A DNA stretch of 64,000 nucleotides, from contig CM032797.1 in assembly GCA_019155185.1 (NCBI GenBank), positions 3,067,610 through 3,131,609 of the forward strand, written 5' to 3'. The DNA comes from Beaufortia kweichowensis. Lineage: Eukaryota; Chordata; Actinopteri; Cypriniformes; Gastromyzontidae. Of the stretch, positions 29,946 to 44,000 are shown piece by piece. The first letter of the stretch is position 1. Every line of letters begins with the position of its first letter. Made by a program: the position numbers and the translations under genes. The notes beneath the pieces were generated by a model. That model worked only from the letters and a program-made list of their open reading frames with translations. It did no database searches and was not told the origin of the DNA.

Positions 29946-30392
29946 GTGACATCACACGGCTGAACTTGACAACAAAATCAACAATTGCAACTGTGTATCT
30001 AAAACTGGCTGTATTCACTGGTGTATATCCACAATTATTCATGCCCCAGTGCATGCTGGGAAGGAGGCGAATTAAACTGAACCACAAAACCATGTAAGCT
30101 AAAAAACTAAAAATCCATTAGTCCGACTCACCCGGTATGCTTGGTTTGATTTAAAAAACTGGAGTATAAAATTTTTTTATAAAAAAAATTCAATAATCAA
30201 ATAAATCTTTGGTTATGTTTTTCAGTACTTGATCTGGGATTTTACAGTCAAGTGCGTATGTGCCATGGTGCTCATGTGGGTGACAGAAGTCCCTACAATC
30301 CCTATAAAAGTAAAAGTGCTAAAAAAGGTTGATGTACGCTAATGAAAAATGCTAAGCTGTGTACGTGCCATTCACACACACACGCACGTACG

Positions 30393-30431
<39 letters not shown>

Positions 30432-32203
30432 TATTTCATGCAGTTTCTACATCAGCATTCTCCTTTAATATTACTCGCTCTCTCTTATTTTTGCAGACAA
30501 AGCGTGAAGCATAAGCTCCTCATGGCTGGAGCATGTGCAAAACGATAACAAACAAATCTGCCATAGATTCTGCAAACTATTTAGGAATCACTTTGAAACT
30601 GTGGACAAGCATTTTCTGTAAACCCAGTATCAGAGCATTAAATAGATAAACCCAGTTTACAAACCAACTCGCCGCCTCATTACCTTCACTATCTCTAAAA
30701 AAAAGTATATAAACACAAGCTTATTTTTAGTAAGGCAAAAAAAGTACCCGTTGCCTATAGGATGGATACTTTGTCGTGATCCTCCCAGCTATCGCTTGCG
30801 TTGTATGGCTGTGTGTGTACAGCTGTTGTTTAGACACAGCTTGACAGTAATCCTACTCCAGCCCTCATCTTTCAAACATACTTACAGCTACAGTGCACCG
30901 TACAAATACAAAGAATCGATTGTGACTATAAATAACGCTAACTAGCCATTTGTTAAGGTCGCATAACTGGAAACCATCGATCACTTAGTACGTTCAGTCA
31001 ATAGATTCTCATTAATGTTATTCATCGTCATTATCATCTCGGTGTCAAGTGTGAGGTTTAACCTCGGTAGGTGTGAATTACCCTCCATATGTTTCAGTTA
31101 CATCCTAATGCGTTTATATTATTGGTAATTTATGAGTTTGCGTGAAAGAATCTGTGGAAGTTGCCGGAAGCAGCTACATCGGTTATTAAAACTTTCTTCC
31201 ATGCATTGTGCATTTACATGATCGTTCTCTGACCCTGTGGGAAAATTACAGTCATTTAAGATCTATAGCTGTTCTTCTTGGGAATAGATAAAAACAGGAA
31301 GTGTTTTCTGTGTTCTCTTCCTCTTGCCGTGCGACCTCACAGTTATCTCCAAACTGTCTGAGCTTTTGTGCATTTAAAATAATTAAAACGCTTTAATTAA
31401 GCTCAGCGTGCAATAACAATCTCAGAGTGTTTAATTAGTTTAATAGTTTTGATTCAGCTGTAATACTTCACATCACTCTTCAAGGATGAATTATTGTTCT
31501 GAATGATGAATTATATGCTATTTATCACAGGCTTCGTTTTGCAAAATCATAGCATGATTATAAATAAAGGTCGTCTTATATCGTTTTATTTACATTTATG
31601 CTTTTGACAGATACTTTTATCCAAAGCATTTTATAGTTTTTATGTCTTTTATCAATTGCATCTCTCAAAACATAAAAACATGTGTTTCATTAGTGGTTTT
31701 GTTGGACTTGGCATTTAATTCCTCAAGTCCGCATGTTCGTTTATTCAGGAAGGAAGACTCAAAAAATATCTTTAAAAGGATTTATTTTAACAATCAAAAA
31801 TATATTGAAGAATATCACACTTGAAGAAAATATGCAGAGCTCTGGGTTCAATTCTGTCCCTATCATTTACACAATAAAAGGAGTTCCCCCATCGAGCAAT
31901 ACGACAGAAAGAACCCCGTCTATCCCTCAAAACCCAATTTTTATGGTCTCCTCTCCCCAAGGTTAGCAGCTGCCACCTCTCCACCCTTCCGGTGGGCATC
32001 TTCTCATATTTGGTCATTGTTATCTTCTGCTTAGTCTGCAAAGATAGATCTTGGTCTGCACAAATTCAGGGTTAAGACACATACTTGGAGTGCTTAGGGC
32101 ACTTTGACCTAAGATAGAATACTCTATATATGGTTATACCGGTCCTTCTCTCTCCTTGGTAAATTTCCACTGGCAAGCATTTCATACAAGCACACAAGAC
32201 TAT
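29946..32203. other. Gene-free DNA with one microsatellite and a TAATTA cluster
   Basis: Holds a (CA)n run at 30372-30430 and a group of TTTAATTA/TTAATTAG words at 31378-31445. About 31600-32200 may be part of an old retroelement terminal repeat, but no boundary or coding part could be found. No gene is supported. Confidence 0.5.
30372..30430. repeat. (CA)n microsatellite
   Basis: A near-pure CA run with a few CG interruptions at its start; the open frame rich in Thr and His across it is an artefact. Confidence 0.95.
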
Positions 32204-32311
32204 GAATATATAAGAGCAAATAGTGATTAATATTGTTTTACTGATTAATGTTATTATAATGATTAATATCAACACCAGAATATATGAGAGTAAATAATGG
32301 TTATTAAAGAC
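32204..32311. repeat. Degenerate 37-38-bp tandem repeat, split by a hAT insertion
   Basis: The word GAATATAT.AGAG.A.ATA.TG.TTA occurs at 32204, 32278 and again at 33378, just past the hAT element. The spacing is 74 bp, then 38 bp once the element and one target copy are removed, so the unit is about 37-38 bp. Confidence 0.55.
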
Positions 32312-33365
32312 CAGAGATGGGCACTCGAGTTAGAGACTTGGACTCGCATTTTTATGGACTCGACTTCAGACTCGAACTGAAATGACTTCAGACTTGACTC
32401 GACTCGACATAAAAGACTCGTGAATATTTTAAAATCAACTCGAGTCTTTTATTCTTAACTACTGATTTCATTAAGAAGGATTATGTTTTTGTGTGTGTTT
32501 GTGTGTATGCTGTACTGCAGTAAATAGGATCGGACCTGACCCTTATTGTAGAATTCAATGACGTATGTATATCTGAAATGTGGTAAGAGTCTCAAAGATG
32601 GCAGGACCGGCAGTGCCGTATATTTTATCATTTGCGTTTTCGAACGTATCAGAGACTATTTCTGGAAGAACAGCCACATGCAAAGAATGTGGAAAAACGA
32701 TAAAGGATACTGGGAGAACAACTTCGAACTTTATTAGACACCTGAACACACCCACAAAGGTTAGTCACGTTAACTCATCGGCTGCTCGCTCCATTAGACT
32801 GCCACTGTCTCCCTGTTAAAAACATGAGCGAAAATAAACCCTTTAAATCTACGTGTTGTTTTTAGTACAGAAAATGCGTGGCTTTTTCTTTTTATGAAAA
32901 AGAAGAAAGAGAGAGATTAGAGAGAGAGAGAGCGCGAAGATGTTAACGTGTACAGCGCTCCCCGCCCATCTGATTACATCACAAACAGCATGTATTTTAT
33001 GTTAATTTTGACTTAAAACCGCTGTTTTCTGATAATGACTGTTATCAGTAGCAATAGCGTATATAATAATGAGAGACTGTCGCCATTTTTTGCCTCACTT
33101 AGAAACTGCATTAACATAGCTATGCAATTGTTGCGTTATTTGCCTGGATGATTATTGCAATAGATTTTTAACATAATGAACAGTATGTACATTATTGTCT
33201 AAATAAAAAAAAGTATTTATACTTATCTCGACTCAGACTTCAGTGATAAAGACTCCAGACTTGACTCGGACTTCAGTGATAAAGACTCCAGACTCGACTC
33301 GGACTTCAGCTGAAAGACTTCAGACTTGACTCAGACTTCAGATGAGAGACTTGTGAACATCTCTG
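32312..33365 (+). mobile_element. hAT transposon derivative (1054 bp) with a BED-finger exon
   Basis: Ends CAGAGATGGGC and GAACATCTCTG form an imperfect terminal inverted repeat, flanked by identical 8-mers TTAAAGAC (32304-32311 and 33366-33373). Both subterminal regions are dense in GACTCGACT/GACTTCAGACT words. The only coding part is a BED-type zinc finger; the catalytic transposase domain and the RNase-H fold are missing, so it is a deletion derivative. Confidence 0.9.
32580..32819 (+). pseudogene. BED zinc finger remnant of a hAT transposase
   Basis: A 79-codon frame with the BED pattern: aromatic residue (FSNV), then CKEC, then about 15 residues on TSNFIRHLNTPTK, in which the C..C and H residues and the NFIRHL helix are visible. 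BED fingers sit at the N-terminus of hAT transposases and bind the element ends. It lies inside the hAT element. The frame stops soon after the finger. A host-adopted BED protein is possible but not supported. Confidence 0.75.
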
Positions 33366-33373
33366 TTAAAGAC

Positions 33374-36300
33374 ACAAGAATATATCAGAGTAGATAATGA
33401 TTAATGCTGAACTCTGTAAAAGAAAGTTAAAACATTTATGAATACAATTTCCCTTTATTTTCTACAGCTGCAATTTAAAATGATTTTTTATTAAAACATT
33501 ATTGAGCAAGTACAAAAACGAGCAGTGGTCTCCTTACCTTACCCCTGTTCACAACTGTAAACTTAAAATAATGCTTTTTAGGTTGGGAACTGTTAGTGTG
33601 GCATCAGTTAACTTTAACCCACATAAAAATAACCAAATCAGAGATGGCGATAGTGAGGAAAAAATTACAGCTTTAACATTTAAAAATGACATTTATAACA
33701 CTGCTCTGAAATACTTGATTCTGATTGGCCAGTCGTGACAATTTCAAAGTAAGATATTCCCTGATAACAACCGCTCAAAACTAATAATGGGGTACAATAA
33801 ATCAACTTGAGCATGAAAATAATTAACTTACGAATGAATTAGATAGAAACATACCTAATTTATAACATATATGAGATTATATTATGAATGATTAAACCAA
33901 ATTATGTATTCATCTTTTTTAAACTTTAACGTCTAAAGCCGATAGGAAACCATTTTTTCCACGTGAAAAGTTTGTATTCATTACAAATAGGATGATAAAA
34001 CATTTCAAATCAATATTTTGTGTCCAATAATTTACTCACTTACATTACACTGGCAAGCCGTGTAATAAGCTAAATAATGTACAGCAAGCTGGTTGTTTAT
34101 TCTGTGATAACAACTGGCCGGCTGTGCGATACTCCTTACTTATTACATATTTTATCATAGATGAAGTGCAATTATTACCACAGATAACCTGATGATACAG
34201 ATTTCAACTATTAAAACTGTAATCAAGTAAATTCCTGAGGATTTTTCAGGGGGAGATTTAACAAGTGGTGTTTTAACACTTTCATGACAATTATATTGTA
34301 ATACTTTTCAGCATGGTAATGTGGTCTCTGAGTCATCGCGGTTAATTAATGCTCAACAATGCCCGGCGTTGTATCGCGCCGCAGGAAGCTCACAGAGTAT
34401 CCGACTTTAAAGCATTCTCCAAAATACCTTCTTTCAAGTAAGTATTCACTTGAAACAGAGTAAAAAGGGGTTGTGAGAAAGGGTGAAAAGAGCGAGAGCA
34501 GGCTAAAACCACAGCTCCGGTATTGAGCAAAAGGCCTGTTTTGTATGTACAGACACAGAGCTCATTACAGAAGAGGCAGAAGCCAAATCCTTCAGTGCCC
34601 GTAGGCAGGGATTTACTGAGGAGGAGATAAAAGCTGGTTCATGATCTCAATAGAAGTACATGCTTGGTCACTGCACTTAAACGCTTCATTGTTTTTGGCG
34701 TTTGGTTGAACAGTGCTTTGACTGAGGAGCGTGAAGGCGATTGTTTCTGTCAAATTATATCTCTGTTTTCATCGTAGAGAAGCCTTTTGCAGTTGCTGTG
34801 AAGAATACGAGTTAAATGGTGTTTCGTACACGTGCAAACGGTCATTGTCAACACCTCCTGTGTGGTTGGAAAATGTGGGAACTCTAGTCGCACGAACACA
34901 GTTCATTACCGCAATGCAAGGGCTTCTGCTTAAATTAGCTGTACAAAGTCGAATTTAATGCATTTTCATGAATACAGGCCTTATTTTTGCTCTCTCATCC
35001 ACTGTACGCATTGATTCCAAGATGCATTCGATTTGTTCTCCTCTCTTTTTAATTGCGCAAGCTGTTTGACGTTCCCCGAAGAGTCAAGAATTGTTCGTAA
35101 CGCGGCAGGAAACACATCAAGGCGAGTCTGCGCATTGTGACAGATATCCTTGTTCGGCATTGTAATCCCGTGGAAGTCTAAGTACCTCCAAGCTGCGCTC
35201 GTGTAGGCTGATACACATTCTCGTGCTGTCTGATTACAGAATTAACAATATGCCAAAAATCAAACCTCAAGGCTTTGGATGGGTGAAAACAGCAATTAAA
35301 CAGATGCACGTATCCTCTTTCTGCAGTTCTGGGTTGTTTCCCATCATATTATCTTTAATACAAAGAATATGAAGTGTGCTGATAATACACCGTCACGTAA
35401 TTGTATATCCCCCACCGGTTTGGCATTTAATATTTGTAAGGCATTGTGAAAAATGGAAATTAAACAGTTCAGATTCATTAGCTCTATATATTGCAGCAAT
35501 ATGAAAGTAATTAAACCGCGGCAGGTATTATGATGCTCCAGTTAAGAAAGAGGCCGATTTCTTTGAAAATGTGCTGTAATGATCAGCATTTTTTTGGTAA
35601 TGTGCAAAAAGACATGAGAAGTAATGTCTATGTTTAAGCACTCATATATTTACATTGATCTTAATGTTCTAAAAATGACTTATGCAATTTGTAATAAACA
35701 TACAACGTTCTTTATCGAAAATGAGACAAAATGAGACAAGCAGCTGTTCTCTCAGAGAACAGAAAAAAGAAGAAATGAGGGCATGATTTCATGCTGGGAA
35801 AGAAGCGTGTATCATATTTCCAGCGCGTCTTATTGGCTTGTTTGTTGAAGATTTTGAAAAAGTCATTTTATAGATAGTAATAAAGCTCTCTGTTTATTGA
35901 ATATACAGATCAATTACTGACCGGAGAATCAAAAGTGTAATCTTTTTGCCTCCCTTGAGCATAGACCCACTTCGGCTCCGGTTGATGACTAACAAACAAA
36001 ACCTCTGTCTTTTGGAGTCCAAATATAAAAGCAGACTATGATAGCAGAGGTCGATGTGAATGCAGCGATGTGCATTTGTAAACACTTTTTTCATCTTCAT
36101 TGTGTCACGGCTGTCTGTGTTTTTCATCCATCTGTTGCCGGAGAGCTTTAGCATGCAGCTTTCATCTGTACTCGGCTTCGCACTTGTTCTGACCCGACAG
36201 CCGTGATTGAACGTACCTTGTTCGGAAAAAAAAAAATCCTGGTCCAATTAGACTCGGGGAGAGAGCAAGCGAATTAAAACCGCGGTCGCCCGGAATGAAA

Positions 36301-39300
36301 CAAACATCAGACTAGTTAAATGGAGAAATATGGCGATAGCATGAGTCATAGTTCAGCGGGTCACTTGACATCCTGTAGCTCTAAAATCGACAAATCATTA
36401 TATACACAGATTCAATAGCTTCTGAACCAGCTCAGATAAGCTCTGGGAACTGTGACGGCAAATTAGCATTGTTCGGCTGTATAATGCTGTAAATCATGCA
36501 CACCCCCCACCGATGCCTTGCTTGTGCGCTCTCGACTGAATTCATAAACACAGACGCTTGGCTGAATTTTGAAATCTGCCTGTTTGATTAACGTCAAAAG
36601 ACAATAACCATCAATTTCTTATGCGGCGTCTCACTGTCAGCTAGTTGCCCGTAAGCAAAAACATTTGATTTCTTATTAACCAACTGCTTACAGGAATTGT
36701 GGCACATTTCACGATAGCTGGCAGCTCGCTGTCTGTTGGTAAATCTGTTTCTTATTACTGTAAACAAGTGGCAATCGTGACGCCCTCCGGAGAAAATGTA
36801 CACCATCCAAGCTGAGCATTGAGACGGCGACCAAGATCGTTGAAACATTTGTGTTTGATAAAGCCAATGAAAGCATTTGTTGATTTATTTATGAACTGAC
36901 TTTTCTAGTTGGGAAATCAATTTTTGCTTTGTACATTATTAATTCTAAGACAAAAAAACAAAATTGCATTGCAATTGTAAATTTCACTGTATTGTAAACA
37001 TTTCTCCATGTTGATTTGTTGTTCGTTTTATTGTTCGTCTATAATAGTTGAACACAAGGAATGACGAGGAATAATTATTGATCGTATCCACGAGCAGGTT
37101 TTAGAGCAGAATGCCCATCAACACCTGTCTGTGGTGCTGTAAGAACAGTAGAGAGAAAGTCAATGAGAAAAAAGAGCGAGAGAAAGTAAGAGAGGGTGGG
37201 GAGAGCTCACGAGAATCGACTCCTCTGTAAATCAATCCTCAGACAGGTTTCTCGACAGGCTGAAACCGTCTATCACCATGATGAAGTATGAAAACACAAA
37301 GGAGGAGAAGAAAGACAACTTTTTGTAAAGTCTAACACATCAATATACTTTCTATTTTTCTCTAGATAAGAACACTGGTATGTGTAAGAGGTGCAGCATG
37401 TAGCCTGAGGTACTGCACATCTTACCAAACAATGGCATGGCAACATTTATAAAAACAATCTTTGTCTGTCAACCAGGGCCTCTTAAAAATTGTTGTGGCC
37501 AGAAGGTTTATACAAAGTAAAACATTCCTCACACCCTAGTGCTAGTAAAAATACATTCAATAAAAAAAAGTAGCATTGCATGTCATTTGTGCGATATCCT
37601 GTCTGTTGTTTCGCTGGGTTGAGGTTATTCTTGTTGAACAATATTTTATTTATTTGTATTTTCTATTAATAAATCTTTCCATTTAGATACACTACCACCA
37701 ATGTAAATTACTATACATGACTGATTCTGTTTTTTTTCTGCGCTTTCAATAACTCCTGTATACACCTGTGAGAATTATAATGCTCATTTACAGCCATTGC
37801 CATAACCAGTGCAAAAAAACTGTGGGTAATTTTTGTTTATTTGCTGTTGATGAAGGCTCTGCAGGCAGCTGAAATGTCCCGAAGTATTTCAATCGAATAA
37901 AACTGAAACTATTCTTTCACACAGAATAAATGTTGGCAGGTTTCCTTAAAGAGCCACTGGAGTGCTTTGAAATGTGCAGCTCTTTAGTATTCATACTAAA
38001 GGCCCAAAACCTGATTGATTTCATGGGGACCTTAAAGCTGTAATCTGTAACTTTTGCTTGTTTGAAACATAAAATTGTAGGTTACTTGCAAAGTAATTTT
38101 TGTTGATATTTGCTGCAAAATCATACTGGCAGTTCAATGTATAAGCCTACGACTGTGAATCAGGATGAGGTAAGGAGACTAATGTTTAATGTACTTTCTC
38201 AATAATTAATTTTTTTCATTTTCTACAAATAAATTACATATTGCTGCCTTAAACACATTTTGATTGTCTTTCTTTGTGATCGGTCCAGCCCGTTTATTTT
38301 TAGGATTCCGTCGACTGTAACTCATCTCCACTACTATTGTGTAGAGAAAAACAACAAACAATAACAAATCACAAAAGTTCACACTTTTTGGACCACGGCG
38401 TGGCTTTGATTCTGAGCTCCGGGGGAAACTGAATCTATTTCGTGGAAACGACTCTCCCGGAGGCTGCAGATGGCTCTCGCCGGGTTACGTGCTTTTGATA
38501 ATTGCTACTGCGGAGAGGCCTAAGGTTACAGCAGAGTAACGGAGCGTTCCGAATGAGAACCATCAGAGTGCTTTTCATTAGCCTCCTTCAGTCTCCTTAT
38601 CAATTAGCTCTTTTAAACCACACATTCACAAAACTATCCAGACGCTCGATGAATGCGGAGCGGGACGTGAACGCGCGCTATCGTGAAGTACCCTCATCAA
38701 GACAACAGCCAGACATCTCACCTTCATGGAGAGTTATTCTAGGGGGAACGGCCTCATATTGGAGCCTTTTACCTTGCGGTTGTCTAATTGTCGCGATTAT
38801 GCTTTATTAGTTATGCAGACGCGTTGGATTGACTTTATCGGCTCGGAAAACACGCCGAGGTGGGAGTCTGAGAATGAGAATGCGTTTTGTTCCTGCCTGA
38901 CAATGAGGTCGCAATTACAGATTTGCCATTTCCAGCGAGTCCCAAGCCCATTGTTTTAAAAGGTGGCGAGGCAGTGATTGATGCGGATGTTTTTGTAGCT
39001 GTAATAGAAGCCCTGTCAGCGACGGTGAAGACGTGATGGGCGCATTGTGTTTGCTGGGGTATCCATCTATCAGATTGTCATATTGTGGCATGCCTCGCAC
39101 CGATAAGCTAATTGCCTTTTATCAAATAAAAGAAAGCGAACATTGGCCGATCGATAAGACTATCTTTAAAACGGCCTAATTGCTTAAAAACTGGGGGAGA
39201 ACGTGTGAAGGCGTGGGAAGATAGCTATTTAAAAATGTTAGGAGGGATTAATAACTCATTAAGGCTGATGTACTGATATAGTTACCGCTGAAATGTATCT

Positions 39301-40270
39301 GTCGTACACGCCTCGTTTTGCATTCGCAGCACGCGTGACAGGGAAACACGACGGTCTCGCTGTGACTGAAGATAACCCTGAACTTGTCTAATACATTTAA
39401 AATTCTGTTCTTCCGTACCAGCACAATAAGTCAGTTCGTAAGGGCCGTGATTACAAACAACATGCTACTTATAACAATGCGTAAATCATGTACGCGGCGT
39501 ACAAATGTGCAGAATGACAAACGAGGCATAGCTGAGGATTCATAGAATAAATACGTAGCATAAGTACAGCTTGTGTCTTCGCAACCGAAAACATTTGGAT
39601 TAATGGGACATAATTATTTCGTCTTCGCCACGGACCTCTAGTCATGGCTATAAGGAGATGCAGCAATGAGCTAATTTACTCTATTGTCAGAGGGCCTATC
39701 ATGGCTTCTTATTAGGCTGCATGGCAAATCCTAAGCTAAATGATCTGTGTCCGGCCTTCAGAGAGAGAAGACCGCATCCCGCAGCAAAACGTCTGCCGGC
39801 GTAAATGAGATGCAAGATTTCAAGAGAAATCCTCTCCCCCGTATAGATAGAAACATGGGGACGTGCACACGCAGCCGCCCGTGTATACGCTCATCACAAT
39901 CCAAACACTGACTCATCCACACGCACCACCTGTGGAAATACAACACTATTTTCACAAGATGTACAAATCATAGATATATATACTTTCACCATTTTGGAAC
40001 GATGAACATTTCATATGCATTAACTCAATATTACAGGTATTTATGCCTTGTTGTTTTGTGAGAATTTAGCATTGAGAAATTATAAAGTTTGGGTCTACAC
40101 AACAACATGTAACGTTTGATATTCATACATGTGTGTAACTACCACTGCAGACACACAGAGTGTTCATGGGCCAGCTTTTCTTCCAATATGGCGGACGACC
40201 CACAGAAAGCAGACCATATAAACAGCCCACTAATGATATATAAAAGTGGTCCGACATGATGTGTGTGGGG
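33374..40270. other. Gene-free DNA
   Basis: 33690-34200 looks like an old AT-rich interspersed repeat (TTGATTCTGATTGGCCAGT word). 34300-37200 and 38280-39950 are complex and largely non-repetitive with mixed composition. 37440-38270 is AT-rich and probably repeat-derived. No exon, RNA gene or intact element is supported. Confidence 0.5.
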
Positions 40271-41060
40271 GAGTATTTGTAAAATATTTGCTGTTAGTTC
40301 CCCCTTAAACCATCAAAATATAAGGTGTATGGTACAAAATGGACAACACTTAATTTTTAAGGTGTTTATTGGACAAAACTATTTGAGCTAAAATCCAACT
40401 ACAACATGTCAGGAAATGTGGATTTTATTCAAATATACAAAACATTGCATAGATAAAGTTGAAAATGCATAGATTGACTACAGTTTAAACTGTAATTCAT
40501 ATTTATTGGTTTTAATATTTATTTCCATATGTGTTTATAAAGTTAAGTGATGTAATTTTTTGAGCTTCAGTTTTACTTCAAACACACCAATGGGCACAAA
40601 TGTCAACCTTTCCATGAAAAAATAAAGTATTTACCAAACGTTTTCATCGTACTAAAAGCTCAGATGTCAATATTTAGTGGTTTGAATACTAATGTGAGGT
40701 CTCTCTTAAAAGTTTTTAAAGCATGTTTAAAGCATGTGCTGTTTTCATATCAATAACAGGCCACATTTCTCATAAATGAACACATAAAAAAACTATTTTC
40801 TTTTCTTTGAAGAGTCTATCTTCTCCATTTGTTGGGTATTATTGCTTCTGGTTTGTGCATCCTACAAAGTATGTTGCCTCTCAAAAACACGTGTTCTTGT
40901 CACATGTATATTTCCATTTTATGAAATAGATAACTCATATATTGACTAATATGTTGTCATGTATATGACTGATGTCTAAAATCTATGAACAGGGCTTTAA
41001 TGAAATATAAACAGATGGTTTAATATATTGCTAATAAATACTGCCCCAATGCTTCAATGT
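40271..41060. repeat. Long copy of the unclassified dispersed repeat
   Basis: Homologous in order to the reverse complement of the sequence around 57283-57600: TTTGAAGAGTCTATCTTC, CTTCTGGTTTGTG, GTCACATGTATATT and ATATAAACAGATGGTTTAATATATTG. It also matches the reverse complement of 59190-59245 (TTTTCATC, AGCTCAGATGTC). The start of the window repeats its 3' part (AACAGGGCTTTA.TAAATATAAACAGATG). No coding capacity. Confidence 0.6.
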
Positions 41061-44000
41061 ATAGTGATAATATGCTATATATTTAAATAAAGAGCGAAGA
41101 TGTCAATTGTCCAAAGTTAATCATCACTTTTAGCCACTATTGTATATCTACGGTACAAATGGTAAGAGCACTTACAGTGTGTACAGTAAGTACGCTACAC
41201 TCAGTTCAATCACAGTGAATTGAAACGTACAGTTTATCACATAAATGCCAGATCAACCTAATCACTATGCTAACATTTGCAGGCCCGATTGTGCCAAACA
41301 CAGAAGCGTTAATTAAGCTAATGTTCTTGCAGCAGACGCACACAGTCGCACACGCAGTCACGCTGTGGGAGTGATTTGTAAGGCACCATGTGGGGCTGTA
41401 ATCTGCGAGTTGCAGCGGGACCTTCACAGCCTGCTCACGGGGCCCGAGTGGCAGAAATTAGGCCCAAATTCAATCACTCGTCCAGGCAGGCCTGGGCTTT
41501 TCCAGCAGGCCTGAAATGCAAGGAGGCGTTCTGGGACTCCGGGAACGGCGCAGCTCCATCTGCAGTATGGGTGAGGAGCGAGGGAGTTATGAATATTGCA
41601 GCCTGCCATCTCGCACATTAGTGTCACAGCTAAACTAAATTAGGACTCGGGGTTCGAGTGTTTAACTGAGGAGTAATTTAATTTAGGGAAGAACGTGGCG
41701 TTGTAAATCATACGGTGGACTACGATCGGAGGCGAGTATTTATTCTAAGGCAATGCGAAAGAGATCACAAAATTGAGTTTAACATAAATCATCCAGTAAG
41801 ATTATATTTCTGCAGACAGCATTTGGATCTCTGTCCTATTTGGAAACACCCGAGAAATGACCCAGCAGAGCCGAATTGAAGAAGAATGTGCCTCTTCCGG
41901 GAATCTTTCGAGCAAACTTTCGTTCGGTCACTGTTGAGGGATTCTGCAGCAGCGAGAGGCGGCGAGCGTTGCTGCAGAGAGCACTGTATTAACCGATTGC
42001 ATCAACTAATCCTCCAACCTATTTGCGGAGGAATATACAGAGCAAGACACTGGAGAACGTGTGCGCGCCTGACTCAGTCGTCTGTGAAATTGATAAGCCA
42101 CAAGAGATCGACCATTTCTTACGAAATGTGCCGAGCCACAAACATGCAGAAAACACAGCGCAACGCAGAAGAACAAGCTATATGCACCACCATACCAGGT
42201 AAATTGTCTCCATATCTCATGGAAATATAATTCATCATTCCCAGCAGCGGTCTTGGCATATTCATTTTTCTCTCTTTTGCTCTGAAGGATTGTGGCCATT
42301 GAGATGGGTTGCATAGGTTGTCCCTCGAGGCCAAACTGACATGATTGTAGCTCCCATTAAAACCAGAATGAAAAGTCTTCACAATGGGTGAAACTCTTGG
42401 GAGTGAAATCGAACACGGACTTGCGTTACATACGCGGTCTGCAGTACACACACAAACCTTGAAAATTCACGAAATTAACACAAGGGGGAAGTTAATGCTA
42501 AACAAAAATGTCAACCAGTATTGATCCTTCCGTGCAAATTGAAAAGTGCAGTTTAGGCGGTAAATCAGTGCAAGGGTTTGTGATGCACTGCTCCGTTGGG
42601 ACCTAATTTACAGAAAGAGGTGCTTCACAATACTACAGTGCGAAACCCCAACAAACAAACTACTTAGCCATTCATTTATTCCAGCCCTGATGCACAGGAG
42701 GCACAACTATTTTCACTTTTTACCTTGTGCTTCACCGTTTTAAATGCAAAAGCCTTTTTACTTCGCAGAGAAAGTCGGCATGCAAATAGTTTTTAGCAGC
42801 ATGGCTGAGATCTGTAATTGTAAATATTGATACCAATTTTGAATTTGCCTTCAGCAGTCTGTGTATAGTGTAAGCTTCATTCAATGCAGCTTCACTTTTA
42901 ATGTTTATTTGACTTTCTTTCCCCCTTTGTTGTTGTTCAAAAGCCTGTACGTTGTTATTTCCATCTATAAACCCGTAGGAATCCGTATCTATGCTGCCTC
43001 GGCAGGCTACGTGCTTCGTAAGGGTATTTTCTTTCACATGCCGAATAGTGCGTACATGCGAATTCACAGTAAAGCTGTCGTTTATAAGCACTCTATAAAA
43101 AATAATAGGTTCCAAGGTTTGGGGATATTATTCAATTTTACAGCCCATCACGAAAGAGGATTTTTTTATTTCTCTGGCAGATATGAATCCGTCCGCCAGA
43201 TCGCTCTTGTCGGTAATACACAATAAACAATATCAAAATGCATTTTTGCAGAACAGGAAGAGCAGGAATTGATCACGCTTCTCCATTACAGGAGCAAACG
43301 GCAGGCTGGGGAGAGAGGAGGGGAGATGAAAGAACATCAATGCACAGAAAATGTGCAAAGCCACAGAGAGGCGCTGCCCGGCATAATGACTCAGCTGCCG
43401 CACAGGGACCAACAACTTTCTAAAGCATCTCAGACATTAAGCAGAGAGATGGGGTGCTCCCTGCCCGCTTCTCTGACTGTAGGCGATGGCTGGTGCAATT
43501 AAAACCAGCCCACGGTTCTCGTGCGCAGACTGGCGCTGCGTGTTGGTGTTCGTAAGGCCCGACCGGGCCCAAATCTACAGTTTTCCAACAGCATCATGAA
43601 TAATTAACACACATTACTAATTCATACCTAAAGTGGTTCCCATGTAATCTACTGCAGTTCACTTTAATTAAACACATGTACTGTTGAGCGATCGGCAACT
43701 GCGTTATGCGTATCGAATGATTGTAAATCTCCAGTGCGTCACGTGCACTCAAAATCACTAATCACTCGACGTTTTAATAATACAGCATGTATATTTAATG
43801 CGCATTAAATATTCACATTATAGATGAGGAAAACTCGGGAGGCACATAAACAGTAAAACCATTATCAGCCGGTGTCCATAAAGTATAAGCTGAAAGTCCG
43901 GAGCGATTCGTAAGGGAGAATTGGAGATTGCCAGGAGCCCGACTGACCTTTGACCTCTCCCGAAACACATTATAAAGCGATAAACCTTATAAAGGCAAGT

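Noticed and set aside
30342..30548. Thr/His-rich frame
   Set aside because: Caused by the (CA)n repeat.
31600..32300. Possible solo LTR of an endogenous retroelement
   Set aside because: No TG...CA boundaries, target duplication or coding remnant could be established.
41388..43226. Several frames of 75-127 codons on both strands
   Set aside because: No family motif, signal peptide, splice pattern or partner frame; lengths are within chance for this amount of DNA.
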